Notes under the pieces: generated by a model | Told to the model about the DNA's origin: nothing | The model's input: only the letters and a program-made list of their open reading frames with translations | Databases searched by the model: none | Program-made: the position numbers and the translations under genes | Assembly: GCA_050954285.1 (NCBI GenBank) | Contig: JBPBPL010000012.1 | Location: 1 to 64,000 of the forward strand | Direction: 5' to 3' | DNA from: Mucilaginibacter_A sp050954285 | GTDB taxonomy: Bacteria; Bacteroidota; Bacteroidia; Sphingobacteriales; Sphingobacteriaceae | DNA length: 64,000 bases | In this document: one piece after another, positions 46,003 to 54,042 of the stretch | Numbering within the stretch: position 1 is the stretch's first letter | How the letters are laid out: the number at the start of each line of letters is the position of its first letter

Positions 46003-47073
46003 TTAAGCCCATGCTTTCCTTAAAAACCGAATCCAGTTGCCATGCAAAATATTGCTGATATTTTCGGGAGAATACCCTCTGGCTTGAAGCAATTGCTCCA
46101 TTTTTTGCAGATCAGCAATCGTTTCGAGGTCATACGGACATTGTTCGCGGCCGAAAGCACCATCGAGATCAGAACCAATGCCAACATGTAAACAATTGCC
46201 AGCAATCTGGCAGATATGATCCAAATGATCAATCACCACGCTCAGGTTGCAGTTCATGGTTTTCGGGTCTGATTTTCCGCGAACCCAGCCCGGCACCATC
46301 ATCCAGGCATCCAGTGCGCCGCCAATCACCGCGCCACGATCAATCAAAGCCTTAATTTGTTCGTCGCTAAACTGCCGGTTATGGTTTACCAAAGCGCGAA
46401 CGTTGTTGTGGCTCGCCCAAACGGAACCGTTAAAATGATCCAACGCTTCCCAAAAACTATCGTCGCACAAATGGGTAGCATCCAGAATGATGTTCAGTTC
46501 TTCCATTTTTCGCAACAATTCATGGCCTTTTTCACCCATAAAGCCTTTTGCATCAGTGCCTTGCGCGTATCTTCCCGGCCCGTAATGCGCAGGGCCAACG
46601 GCACGCAAACCATCTGCATACGCTTTTTCCAGGTGCGCCATGGAAAGGATGGAATCCGCACCTTCCAAACTTAAAATATAACCAACCGGTTTTTTTTCTG
46701 CGGAGGAATTATCGCTCCACAAAATCAGGTGTTTTTCTAGCGAAGTCAAATCGTTGATCTGCACCATTTCTCCAGCAAATTCCATCGCCTGATAATACGC
46801 CAGTTGCCCCTGCGTTTGCGCCCAGGCTTGCTCCGGCGAATGCCAGCCGGGCAGCGGATTTTCCGGTGAAACGTAGCGGGCAATCTGCGTAGCCACCACC
46901 AAACCGATGTTTCCTTTTCGTAATTCGGGCAGTGAAACTACCGCTTTTGCACGATCGGGTTTATCGGTCAGGCCAGTTTCACGCGCGTTAATTTGGGCAA
47001 CAGGTTTCGTCAGATCGCGGTTCCATTCCAGCGCGTTCATACTCAGGTCGAGGTGGGCATCAACAATCAGCAT
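46003..47073 (-). CDS. Membrane-dipeptidase-like protein (peptidase family M19)
   Basis: The 356-residue metallopeptidase has VDAHLDLSMNALEW at the N-terminus (HxD metal ligands), LSLEGADSIL with a ligand Glu, ILDATHLCDDSFWEAL, WASHNNVRALVNHNRQFSD and HVGIGSDLDGAFG. These are typical M19 features. The family hydrolyses dipeptides, including those with a C-terminal D-residue. There is no signal peptide, so it is probably cytoplasmic. It starts 7 bases after the D-threonine-aldolase-like gene, and an AC-type repeat (47072-47083) covers its start codon. Its neighbours suggest a role in D-amino-acid peptide use. Confidence 0.9.
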   Translation of the reverse strand: MLIVDAHLDLSMNALEWNRDLTKPVAQINARETGLTDKPDRAKAVVSLPELRKGNIGLVVATQIARYVSPENPLPGWHSPEQAWAQTQGQLAYYQAMEFAGEMVQINDLTSLEKHLILWSDNSSAEKKPVGYILSLEGADSILSMAHLEKAYADGLRAVGPAHYGPGRYAQGTDAKGFMGEKGHELLRKMEELNIILDATHLCDDSFWEALDHFNGSVWASHNNVRALVNHNRQFSDEQIKALIDRGAVIGGALDAWMMVPGWVRGKSDPKTMNCNLSVVIDHLDHICQIAGNCLHVGIGSDLDGAFGREQCPYDLETIADLQKMEQLLQARGYSPENISNILHGNWIRFLRKAWA

Positions 47074-47083
47074 GCTGTTTTTA
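47072..47083 (-). repeat. AC-type 12-mer covering the dipeptidase start codon and the upstream stop
   Basis: Read on the coding strand, TAAAAACAGCAT runs into the ATG of the M19 dipeptidase, its last two bases being the start codon's first two. Its first bases supply the TAA stop (47081-47083) of the upstream gene. The 12-mer therefore forms the whole gene junction. The same arrangement occurs at the RidA start (49332) and, in GA form, at the cupin start (59724). Confidence 0.85.
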
Positions 47084-48193
47084 TAAGGTAATTTTTCGGT
47101 TTCGGGCCAGTGTTTCCCAGCTGCCGGTTATTTCGTTATTTTCAATGGTGATGCCAAACTGGTGCAAAGCCACCGTTGGGCAAATATGATACGGCAATCC
47201 GTACAAAATATCGCCAATTTGGTACGCATGGTTTGCGCCTGCATCGGCCACCAAATGTTCTTCGCTGTGGCCGATGAACTTTAACTCGGGTGCATTCAAA
47301 AACCGGATGCGGTGCTGCAAATCGCTTTCCGAAGCAATGGCTTTATGACCCAGATCGAGGCAGATTTTCGTTTCATCCGGCAAAGAAATTACCCGGCAAA
47401 CCACCAAAGCCGAAGGCAAGAAAGACTGTTCTGTAAAGTGCGACTGATAACCATCATCCCAATAAATAAAAGTTCCCGGACTGCATTCTACGTTTTTTTC
47501 TTCCGCATAAAACGGAAATGTTGGCGTTCCGCCAGCGATGATTATGGGTTCAGGGAAACCAATGTCCACCAAATCCTGTGCTACTGTTTTTACCTGGCTA
47601 AAAACAGTACGCCATATTTCTCTTCGCAAATCCAAATCCGGTTCGTGAATATGGCCGTCATACGCGTGCAAACCCAGCGGTTGCAATGCTTCTTTTATCG
47701 CACAAAAATCATAGAGTTCGGCTGCTTGGTTTGGGTTGATGCCGGTCCGGTTCATGCCCAAGTTCAGATCAATATAAACGCTGATTTGAACCGAGTTTTC
47801 CAAAGCCGCTTCATTCAGTTTTTGGGCGGAGAACTGATTATCCACCAAACACGAAAAATTAGTCTGCGGGTACTTTTGCATTAGTTTCAAAAACCTTTCG
47901 ATGTTGGCACCAACTAGCTGATAAGCCAGCAAAACATCCGGCGCTTTGGCCATTCCAAGCATTTCTGCTTCGGCTATGGTAGCGCATTTAAATTTTGTAA
48001 TTCCCGCTTCCAACATCAGCAAAACCGGCTCGGTGGCTTTGCAGGTTTTAATGTGCGGGCGTAACCGGTTGGGGTTATCAATCTGGCTGATCAGTAAATT
48101 GATGTTTTGCTGAACGCGTTCGGGAAAAATTACGAGTGCTGGCGTTTGAAGGTTTTTGGTGTTGGTAATTTGATACCAGGTTTGGTTTTCCAT
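47081..48193 (-). CDS. D-threonine aldolase / D-serine dehydratase-like PLP enzyme
   Basis: The 370-residue fold-type III PLP enzyme has TPALVIFPERVQQNI, the PLP-lysine region RPHIKTCKATE, KFKCATIAEAEML, YIDLNLGMNRTGI, YDGHIHEPD, IIAGGTPTFPFY, and a C-terminal GADAGANHAYQIGDILYGLPYHICPTV-type end with metal-ligand His and Cys. Family members cleave D-threonine or dehydrate D-serine. Neighbouring RidA (removes reactive enamine/imine from dehydratases), a GntP/DsdX-like permease and an M19 peptidase favour D-serine or a related D-amino acid. A near-copy of the repeat (48192-48203) overlaps its start codon, and a perfect one lies at 47696. Confidence 0.88.
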   Translation of the reverse strand: MENQTWYQITNTKNLQTPALVIFPERVQQNINLLISQIDNPNRLRPHIKTCKATEPVLLMLEAGITKFKCATIAEAEMLGMAKAPDVLLAYQLVGANIERFLKLMQKYPQTNFSCLVDNQFSAQKLNEAALENSVQISVYIDLNLGMNRTGINPNQAAELYDFCAIKEALQPLGLHAYDGHIHEPDLDLRREIWRTVFSQVKTVAQDLVDIGFPEPIIIAGGTPTFPFYAEEKNVECSPGTFIYWDDGYQSHFTEQSFLPSALVVCRVISLPDETKICLDLGHKAIASESDLQHRIRFLNAPELKFIGHSEEHLVADAGANHAYQIGDILYGLPYHICPTVALHQFGITIENNEITGSWETLARNRKITL

Positions 48194-48219
48194 GCTGTTT
48201 TTGATGGAGGAAAATCAGT

Positions 48220-48594
48220 TTAAACAATTTCTAAGCCTTCAATGCGCTCAAAATGTTTTTTATTTAAGGTAGCGATTGGTAAACGATGATTGAGGCAGGT
48301 TGCTGCAATAAAAATATCTCTAAACTCAATTAACTGATTTTTGGATTTTAACTGACGATAAATCTGCGCTGCAAGGAGTGATGCTTGATAATCAAAAGGC
48401 AAAATTGTTATGCCTTCAATCAATAATTCGATACCATATCTTTTATCTTCAGTAGGTGCTCCTAAGTAAATTTCATATATGGATACAGCAGAGATAAAAA
48501 GTTCTTTTTTACTTAATAAAAGTTGATAAAAATTAGTCGATAATTTGTTTTTTGCTCTTAAATGATCGATTAGAATGTTGGAGTCAATTACCAC
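48220..48594 (-). CDS. vapC: PIN-domain toxin (VapC family)
   Basis: The 124-residue protein shows the PIN nuclease pattern: VIDSNILIDHLRA with the first Asp, SAVSIYEIYLGA with the conserved Glu, and FRDIFIAATCLNHRLPIATLNKKHF with the later acidic residues. VapC toxins cleave RNA, usually tRNA or rRNA, until bound by their antitoxin. It overlaps the antitoxin gene by 7 bases. The local sequence is clearly richer in A+T than flanking genes. The pair splits an otherwise coherent catabolic cluster, suggesting later insertion. Confidence 0.9.
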   Translation of the reverse strand: MVIDSNILIDHLRAKNKLSTNFYQLLLSKKELFISAVSIYEIYLGAPTEDKRYGIELLIEGITILPFDYQASLLAAQIYRQLKSKNQLIEFRDIFIAATCLNHRLPIATLNKKHFERIEGLEIV

Positions 48595-48800
48595 TGAGCT
48601 GGCTTTATACTATCAAAATGACTTCTTGCTTCTTCCATCTGTTTCAAATCTTCTTCATCCCACACGGGCATTTCTGCTATTTTTTTTAAGTGAGCCTCTC
48701 TGTCTATTGTGTCTCGTTCAATGGTTACACCTAATTCCTTTAATAATTCTTTTACTAAAGCACTTTTTCTTTCCGGTACGTTGATAATAAGCTTTTCCAT
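48588..48800 (-). CDS. Antitoxin partner of the VapC-type toxin
   Basis: A small 70-residue acidic-tailed protein directly precedes and overlaps vapC by 7 bases. Residues 1-25 (MEKLIINVPERKSALVKELLKEL) could form a short strand plus helix used for dimerisation or DNA binding. The C-terminal PVWDEEDLKQMEEARSHFDSI would wrap the toxin. The exact antitoxin family is not recognised. The assignment rests on size, overlap and order. Autorepression of the pair is expected from the family but not visible. Confidence 0.8.
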   Translation of the reverse strand: MEKLIINVPERKSALVKELLKELGVTIERDTIDREAHLKKIAEMPVWDEEDLKQMEEARSHFDSIKPAQW

Positions 48801-48833
48801 AAATCTAATTTACTGAATTTTTGCGGATTGCTG

Positions 48834-48845
48834 ATGCTGTTTTTA
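48834..48845 (-). repeat. AC-type 12-mer between ridA and the antitoxin gene
   Basis: ATGCTGTTTTTA lies in the 62-base gap after the RidA stop and 33 bases before the antitoxin start. Together with copies or near-copies at the other junctions of this minus-strand cluster (49332, 48192, 47072), it marks almost every gene boundary. Confidence 0.85.
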
Positions 48846-48862
48846 TCGAGTAAAAATTAGCA

Positions 48863-49333
48863 TCACCACAACTCCATCAACGCTTCAATTTCCACCGGAA
48901 TATTATCTGGCAACGAACCAAAACCAACTGCGCTGCGCGTGCCGATGCCGTTTTCCTCGCCCCAAACCTGTGCAAAAAGTTCGCTGCAACCGTTGATGAT
49001 GAAAGGATGTTTTTCAAAATCAGGCGTGCAGTTGACCATGCCCAGCACTTTGATTACGCGTTTTACTTTATTCAGGCTGCCGAGGTTGGTTTTGATGGTT
49101 GATAAAATAGTGAGGCCAACCTGTCTTGCGGCCAGTTTTCCATCCTCCGGACTGATGCTTTCGCCTATGCGGCCGATGATCAGCGTTTTATCATCCTGCA
49201 CCGGGCCGTGGCCGGACAAGTACAGATAGTTGCCGTCGATGAGAAAAGGTTTGTAAACGCCAAGCGGTTTTGGTGCCGGTGGCAAGTTCAGTCCCAATTG
49301 TTCAAAACGCTGATCTGCGGTTAAATTTTCCAT
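48863..49333 (-). CDS. RidA family protein (YjgF/YER057c)
   Basis: The 156-residue protein has LYLSGHGPVQDD, KLAARQVGLTILSTIK, VKRVIKVLGMVNCTPDFEKHPFIINGCSELF and IGTRSAVGFGSLPDNIPVEIEALMEL. The Arg of GTRSAVGFGSLP corresponds to the residue that binds the imine/enamine carboxylate in RidA. RidA hydrolyses 2-aminoacrylate and similar products of PLP dehydratases, which fits the D-TA-like gene in the same cluster. It is slightly longer than classic RidA (about 130). It starts 13 bases after the permease, with the 12-mer across its start codon (49332-49343). Confidence 0.92.
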   Translation of the reverse strand: MENLTADQRFEQLGLNLPPAPKPLGVYKPFLIDGNYLYLSGHGPVQDDKTLIIGRIGESISPEDGKLAARQVGLTILSTIKTNLGSLNKVKRVIKVLGMVNCTPDFEKHPFIINGCSELFAQVWGEENGIGTRSAVGFGSLPDNIPVEIEALMELW

Positions 49334-49343
49334 GCTGTTTTTA
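49332..49343 (-). repeat. AC-type 12-mer fused to the ridA start codon
   Basis: On the coding strand the word TAAAAACAGCAT ends in the first two bases of the RidA ATG and fills the 13-base gap to the upstream permease gene. Confidence 0.85.
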
Positions 49344-49346
49344 TCG

Positions 49347-50660
49347 TTATAAAATTGTGTTTAACAAGAGTACGCCAACCAGGCCGACTAAGGAAATGAT
49401 GGTTTCCATGATTGACCACGACAAAAAAGTGTTTTTGACGCTGAGGTTGAAGTATTCTTTAAACAGCCAGAAACCGGAATCGTTGACATGGGAAAAAGCC
49501 AGGCTGCCGGCACCCACGGAAAGCACCATCAGGTTTGGATTGGTGTGCGAACCAAGCATGATCGGCAAAATAAAACCAACCGTAGTTAAGCCGGCAACAG
49601 TTGCAGAACCGATGCAAATACGGATGGTTGCGGCAATGATCCAGCCTAAAAGTAGCGGTTGAATATGCAGATTTTGCAGTAAGCCGGCAAACTGGTTGTT
49701 GATTCCTGTATCCGTTAAAACCTGTTTTAGCGCGCCCGAACCGGCGATAATGAGCAGAATGGAAGCGATATCTTTTACGGCATCGGTATAAAAATCCATC
49801 ACTTTAACCATGCTTTTGCCCTGAAAAATTCCCAGAGAAAACGTGGCATAAGTGATAGCAATAATCAGCACGACAGATGGTGCAGCCAGAAAACTAATCA
49901 AGGAATGAAAACGGGAATCTGCAGGTAAAACAAAGGAAGCAATGGTCGTTCCTACCAGCAATAAAACCGGCAAAACAGCGGTAAAAAAAGCGTTGAATGT
50001 GCCGGGTAACTGGCTTTCGGGCAGTTCCTCGGCCACAAAAGATTTAAGCGGACTGGAAGGCATTTTTTTTAAAGTAGATGAAAAAACTGGTCCGGCGATG
50101 ATAATAGCGGGGATGGCCAGCGCGATGCCGTACATTAGTGTTAAACCCATATTGGCATGAAACTGCACCACCAAAGCGGAAGGCGACGGATGCGGCGGCA
50201 AAAAACCATGCGTAACCGAAAGCGCGGCCAGCATAGGCAAACCAACAGCTACGGCAGGCAGTTTATATTTGTAAACCACAGAGAAAATCAGCGGCACCAT
50301 CAGTACAAAACCAATTCCGTAAAAAAGCGGGATGCCGATGATGAAACCGATCGTCATCATGGCCCATTGAATGTTTTTTTGTCCGGAAGCATTCACAATA
50401 ACCGTTGCAATCCGCTGTGCTGCGCCGCTTACGGCCACCAGCTTGCCAAACATGGCACCCAAAGTAATCAGGATGACGAGCGACGATAAAATGTCGCCAA
50501 TGCCTTTTTCCATCGAACCGGCTACTTTATTCAGCGGAAGACCAAGTGCAATTCCGGCTACGATGGAAATCAGCAGAAAAGCCAGAAACGGGTGCACTTT
50601 TGCTACACTGATCAGCAAAATCAGGCCAGCGATACAAAGGAAAAGGATGAAGAAAGTCAT
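49347..50660 (-). CDS. GntP-family permease (gluconate or D-serine, DsdX-like)
   Basis: The 437-residue inner-membrane protein has 12 or more hydrophobic segments and GntP-family motifs: VHPFLAFLLISIVAGIALGLP, GIGDILSSLVILITLGAMFGKL, LSVTHGFLPPHPSPSAL and GSATVAGLTTVGFILPIM. ATG at 50658-50660 is preferred; a TTG two codons earlier (50666) is possible. The family includes gluconate transporters and DsdX, a D-serine transporter. The downstream RidA, D-serine-dehydratase-like enzyme and dipeptidase make D-serine or another hydroxy-acid/D-amino acid plausible. No gluconate kinase or dehydratase gene is present. Confidence 0.88.
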   Translation of the reverse strand: MTFFILFLCIAGLILLISVAKVHPFLAFLLISIVAGIALGLPLNKVAGSMEKGIGDILSSLVILITLGAMFGKLVAVSGAAQRIATVIVNASGQKNIQWAMMTIGFIIGIPLFYGIGFVLMVPLIFSVVYKYKLPAVAVGLPMLAALSVTHGFLPPHPSPSALVVQFHANMGLTLMYGIALAIPAIIIAGPVFSSTLKKMPSSPLKSFVAEELPESQLPGTFNAFFTAVLPVLLLVGTTIASFVLPADSRFHSLISFLAAPSVVLIIAITYATFSLGIFQGKSMVKVMDFYTDAVKDIASILLIIAGSGALKQVLTDTGINNQFAGLLQNLHIQPLLLGWIIAATIRICIGSATVAGLTTVGFILPIMLGSHTNPNLMVLSVGAGSLAFSHVNDSGFWLFKEYFNLSVKNTFLSWSIMETIISLVGLVGVLLLNTIL

Positions 50661-50738
50661 TGGCAAAAAAGGTTCCCGTAAGGTAATGCGATCTGGTGAT
50701 ATATCAAAAAACTTATTTGCAATGCGCCCAGGAAGTTA

Positions 50739-50770
50739 TTGCCGATGCTTCTTTTATTAAGGTAATTTTG
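50739..50770 (+). promoter_or_regulatory. Candidate Bacteroidota-type promoter for the CHAD-CYTH pair
   Basis: TTG at 50739-50741 and TAATTTTG at 50763-50770 are separated by 21 bases, fitting the TTG / TAnnTTTG pattern of the primary sigma factor in this phylum. The start codon of the CHAD gene lies 75 bases downstream. A GA-type repeat (50745-50756) occupies the spacer. Confidence 0.5.
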
Positions 50771-50844
50771 GCAATCAATTCTAAAAACTGCTTGTTTATC
50801 AACAGGAAAAAAATTTTAATTTATTCTCAAAATAAGGCTTTATT

Positions 50845-51627
50845 ATGAAGAAAAAGGAAGCGGTTAGGCAATTGAATAGTGTATGGAAAAAAATGAAAGC
50901 GCCGTTGCAAACTTTCATTAAATTGGGCGATCAGGAAGAACTGCACCAGTTTAGGGTACAGGTAAAAAAGCTGAAAGCCATGCTGGTGCTTTTTGCCGCT
51001 GAGCCTGATAATCAGGTATTAATGGAGAAATTTAAGCCGGTAAAAAAAGTATTTGCAAAAGCCGGTGAAATCCGCAATGCACATATCAACCTAAAACTTG
51101 GAGAAAAATATCAGTTGAACGACGAAGATTTTAACCTGCATCAGCAAAAAGCATTGGATGAAGGTACAGCAGTGTTTAAAGATGAGGGCGACAAATATTT
51201 AAAGGCGATAAAAAAAGCACATGTAGCTTTGCAAAACGATTTGTGCCGGCTGCACAACAAAACGATCCATAAATTTTATCAGCACAAGCTGGTTAAGCTG
51301 GATGATTTTTTTGTCCATATCGCATTTAATGAAGAGTTGCATGATGCGCGCAAAAACATCAAACTATTGCTTTATAATCAGAGAATTGCTGCCGATGCCA
51401 TCCAGAATAAAATCGATTTGAATTACGATTATCTGGATGAATTGCAGCAAAATATTGGCGAATGGCACGATCATAATCTGGCGATCGAAATGCTTTCTAA
51501 AACGCGTACAAATGAATATCAGGCAATTACCGATCTGAAAAATAGTAATGCCGAATTAGAAAAAGTTATTTTAGAAACCGGCAAAAACTTTAAGGAAAAG
51601 GTAAATGCCATGCAAAAGAATTTTTGA
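50845..51627 (+). CDS. CHAD domain protein
   Basis: The 260-residue all-helical protein has the CHAD hallmarks: ELHQFRVQVKKLKAMLVLF near residue 31, LHDARKNIKLLLYN near residue 167, and IGEWHDHNLAIEML near residue 208, with conserved His and basic residues. CHAD domains bind inorganic polyphosphate and commonly accompany CYTH triphosphatases. No signal peptide or membrane segment is seen. The CYTH gene follows after 21 bases, so both probably act together in polyphosphate or triphosphate metabolism. Confidence 0.9.
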   Translation: MKKKEAVRQLNSVWKKMKAPLQTFIKLGDQEELHQFRVQVKKLKAMLVLFAAEPDNQVLMEKFKPVKKVFAKAGEIRNAHINLKLGEKYQLNDEDFNLHQQKALDEGTAVFKDEGDKYLKAIKKAHVALQNDLCRLHNKTIHKFYQHKLVKLDDFFVHIAFNEELHDARKNIKLLLYNQRIAADAIQNKIDLNYDYLDELQQNIGEWHDHNLAIEMLSKTRTNEYQAITDLKNSNAELEKVILETGKNFKEKVNAMQKNF

Positions 51628-51648
51628 AAAAATAAATCAGCATAAAAA

Positions 51649-52131
51649 ATGGGCGTAGAAATTGAAAGAAAATTTTTGGTTGATCCGGAAAAATGGGAAC
51701 AGTTTAACAAGCCGGAAGGAAAGCGGTACAAACAAGGTTATCTGGTGAATGAAAAACACAAAACCGTGCGCGTTAGGATTGCTGGCAATCAGGCTTTTAT
51801 CACCATAAAAGGAGCAACGGAAGGTTTTACGCGGAAGGAATTTGAGTACGAAATCCCGCTGGAAGATGGCCGGGAACTGCAGGAAAGCTTTGATTTGCAA
51901 GGAACTTCCAAAACCCGTTACCGCGTTCCGGTTGGCGGCAAAGTTTGGGAAATAGATGTTTTTTCGGGCGAAAATGAAGGTTTGATCGTGGCAGAAATCG
52001 AACTGAAAAGCGAAAATGATACTTTTGAAAAACCAGATTTTTTGCTGGAGGAAGTTACGGATGATGCGCGCTATTACAATTCTAATCTGACTTTACATCC
52101 ATTTAAGTTTTGGGAAACGCCGGCAAAATAA
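51649..52131 (+). CDS. CYTH domain protein (triphosphate tunnel metalloenzyme)
   Basis: The 160-residue protein begins with the EIERKFLV signature (residues 4-11) and has alternating charged strands that line a triphosphate tunnel (KTVRVRIAGNQAFITIKG, EFEYEIP, KTRYRVPVGGKVWEIDVF, LIVAEIELKSEND). Family members hydrolyse inorganic triphosphate or thiamine triphosphate, and some make cAMP. Size and motif suit the short bacterial triphosphatase branch. It is cotranscribed with the CHAD gene, and a repeat-built hairpin follows 6 bases after its stop. Confidence 0.92.
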   Translation: MGVEIERKFLVDPEKWEQFNKPEGKRYKQGYLVNEKHKTVRVRIAGNQAFITIKGATEGFTRKEFEYEIPLEDGRELQESFDLQGTSKTRYRVPVGGKVWEIDVFSGENEGLIVAEIELKSENDTFEKPDFLLEEVTDDARYYNSNLTLHPFKFWETPAK

Positions 52132-52137
52132 TATTTG

Positions 52138-52169
52138 GATGCTGTTTTTATCGGCATAAAAACAGCATC
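52138..52169. terminator. Perfect hairpin of two AC-type 12-mers after the CYTH gene
   Basis: GATGCTGTTTTTAT (52138-52151) pairs perfectly with ATAAAAACAGCATC (52156-52169), a 14-bp stem closed by the 4-base loop CGGC. It begins 6 bases past the CYTH stop and ends 26 bases before the next start. Both arms contain the exact repeat. No long U run follows, so its role as terminator is plausible but unproven. Confidence 0.6.
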
Positions 52170-52194
52170 TTGCAGTACCAATTAAAACCATTTT

Positions 52195-53031
52195 ATGAAA
52201 CTGCAAACACGAAGGGATTTTGTTAAATCTACTGCGATACTGGCTGCCGCTACTGCTTTTATGCCTGATTTTTCGGCCGCTATGCCGGTGCAAAATGTAG
52301 GTATCCAGTTGTATTCTGTCCGGAAAGATATGCTGTTGGATGCACCCGGAACGCTGAAAAAACTGGCTGCCATCGGTTATAAAAACCTGGAATCTGCCGG
52401 AAGTGACAAAGGAAGTTATTATGGTTTGAAGCCGAAAGAGTTTAAAAACATTGCTTCGGATTTGGGAATGAAATTGCTGAGCGGCCATGTGCATATCGAT
52501 CAAAACTGGCAGAAAACGGTTGATGAAGCGGCTGAATCCGGTCAGACTTATTTGATTTGCTCTGTGATGCCAGCTGAAGGACAAACCGTTAGCAATTACA
52601 AAAATTCGGCAGAAGTTTTTAATAAATGTGGAGAAGTTGCCGCCAAATCCAACCTGATTTTCGGTTACCACAACCATGAATCTGAATTTGAAAAAGAAAA
52701 CGGAGAGGTTTTGTATGATGTTTTGCTAAAAGAAACCGACCCGGCAAAAGTGAAATTTGAGATGGATTTGGGCTGGCTGATTGTTACCGGCAATGATCCG
52801 GCAGCGTATTTTGCTAAATATCCCGGCCGTTTTCCGCTGTGGCATTTAAAAGATATGAACAAGGCAGGCAAGCACAGTACCGAGTTTGGCAAAGGCGATA
52901 TTGACCTGAAAGCTTTGCTGGCTCAAGCCAAGCAATCTGGCATGAAAAATTACTTTATAGAGCAGGAAGAATATACTTTGACACCACTGGCTGCGATGAA
53001 ATATGATTTTGATTATTTGAAGAAGTTGTGA
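52195..53031 (+). CDS. Sugar phosphate isomerase/epimerase-like TIM-barrel protein, exported
   Basis: The 278-residue protein has a twin-arginine-like leader (QTRRDFVKSTAILAAATAF) and an AP-endonuclease-2/xylose-isomerase-like barrel: VGIQLYSVRKDM, IGYKNLESAG, NLIFGYHNHESEF, KFEMDLGWLIVTGNDP, RFPLWHLKDMN and YFIEQEEY. The His, Glu and Asp residues at strand ends are typical metal ligands. Such exported members are often found near ThuA or dehydrogenase genes in this phylum and may epimerise or oxidise/reduce sugars; the substrate is unknown. A ThuA gene follows after 49 bases, with a repeat copy in the gap (53037). Confidence 0.88.
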   Translation: MKLQTRRDFVKSTAILAAATAFMPDFSAAMPVQNVGIQLYSVRKDMLLDAPGTLKKLAAIGYKNLESAGSDKGSYYGLKPKEFKNIASDLGMKLLSGHVHIDQNWQKTVDEAAESGQTYLICSVMPAEGQTVSNYKNSAEVFNKCGEVAAKSNLIFGYHNHESEFEKENGEVLYDVLLKETDPAKVKFEMDLGWLIVTGNDPAAYFAKYPGRFPLWHLKDMNKAGKHSTEFGKGDIDLKALLAQAKQSGMKNYFIEQEEYTLTPLAAMKYDFDYLKKL

Positions 53032-53080
53032 TTTGGATGCTTCTTTTATCGATATAAATTCATCAACCTAAATATTTCTG

Positions 53081-53842
53081 ATGAGAAATTTAAAAATACT
53101 TCTGGTTATTTTAATGTTACAATTAACTTTTGTGGCGGCAAATGCGCAAAAGCAGTTTAAGGTTTTGCTGGTTACCACTACGCGCGGCTGGCACCACGAA
53201 TCCATCCATGCGGGCGTGCTGGCGATACAGCAATTAGGTGTGCACAATTTTTTTGATGTTGTTTTGTGGGAAGATCCGAACGGGTTTACTGATAAATATC
53301 TGGAGCAGTTTCAGGCAGTAATCTTTCTAAATACTACGGGCGATATTTTCGATGCAACCCAGCAAAAAGTGATGGAACGTTTCATTGAATCAGGAAAAGG
53401 TTTTGTAGGCATCCACAGTGCTTCGGATACCGAGTACGACTGGGAATGGTACACCAAACTGGTTGGCCGGATGTTTCATATCCATCCAACGGTGCAAACG
53501 GCTAAAATGAAAGTTTTGGATCCGAAATTTCCAGGTTTGCAGGGTTTTGCAAATGATAAATTGTGGACGGAGGAATGGTATGAATTCGGCCCGGAAAAAA
53601 TAACCGGCCTGAATTATATTTTGGGTGTGGATGAAACTTCTTACAATCCAAATGTAGATTGGGGCCCGCGAGGAAAAGGGCAGGGAATGGGCAAAGTACA
53701 TCCGCTGGCCTGGTACCATAATTACGATGGCGGCAGGGCTTTTTACACCGCTTTGGGCCATTTGCCAACCAACTTCAGCGAACCTGCTTTTTTAGATCAT
53801 CTGTATGCCGGAATATTGTGGGCCGCTACGGGGAAAAAATAG
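53081..53842 (+). CDS. ThuA domain protein, secreted
   Basis: The 253-residue protein has a signal peptide ending VAANAQK and a class-I-glutamine-amidotransferase-like ThuA fold: KVLLVTTTRGWHHESIHAGV, FQAVIFLNTTGDIFD, GKGFVGIHSASDTEYDWEWYTKLVG, HPLAWYHNYDGGRAFYTALGHLP and HLYAGILWAATGK. ThuA was named for trehalose use, but the biochemical role of these exported versions is uncertain. It is probably cotranscribed with the isomerase-like gene upstream. Confidence 0.9.
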   Translation: MRNLKILLVILMLQLTFVAANAQKQFKVLLVTTTRGWHHESIHAGVLAIQQLGVHNFFDVVLWEDPNGFTDKYLEQFQAVIFLNTTGDIFDATQQKVMERFIESGKGFVGIHSASDTEYDWEWYTKLVGRMFHIHPTVQTAKMKVLDPKFPGLQGFANDKLWTEEWYEFGPEKITGLNYILGVDETSYNPNVDWGPRGKGQGMGKVHPLAWYHNYDGGRAFYTALGHLPTNFSEPAFLDHLYAGILWAATGKK

Positions 53843-54042
53843 GTATTGCTATTAAAAGAGGTTGACCTGGAAGAAGTGGATTGTAAAGTTGATGGTATGA
53901 GCGTGGTTTTGAAAACTTGTTTTTTGAAGAAGCGTTCGGCACTGATTTTAATTCTTTTATACTCATAATAATGTATTCGAATTGTTTTAACTTAAAATTA
54001 ATTATATGTTTATGTGCTAAAGCTTAACGTATTATTCATTTT

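Noticed and set aside
47581..47610. Inverted pair CTACTGTTTTTA ... TAAAAACAGTAC inside the D-TA enzyme gene as a terminator
   Set aside because: It lies mid-gene within an intact reading frame and each arm is one base off the exact word; it was counted only as degenerate copies of the repeat.
53843..54042. Possible small gene or att site in the gap before the AT-rich cassette
   Set aside because: No convincing frame, direct repeats or tRNA were found; boundaries of the cassette cannot be defined from this sequence alone.
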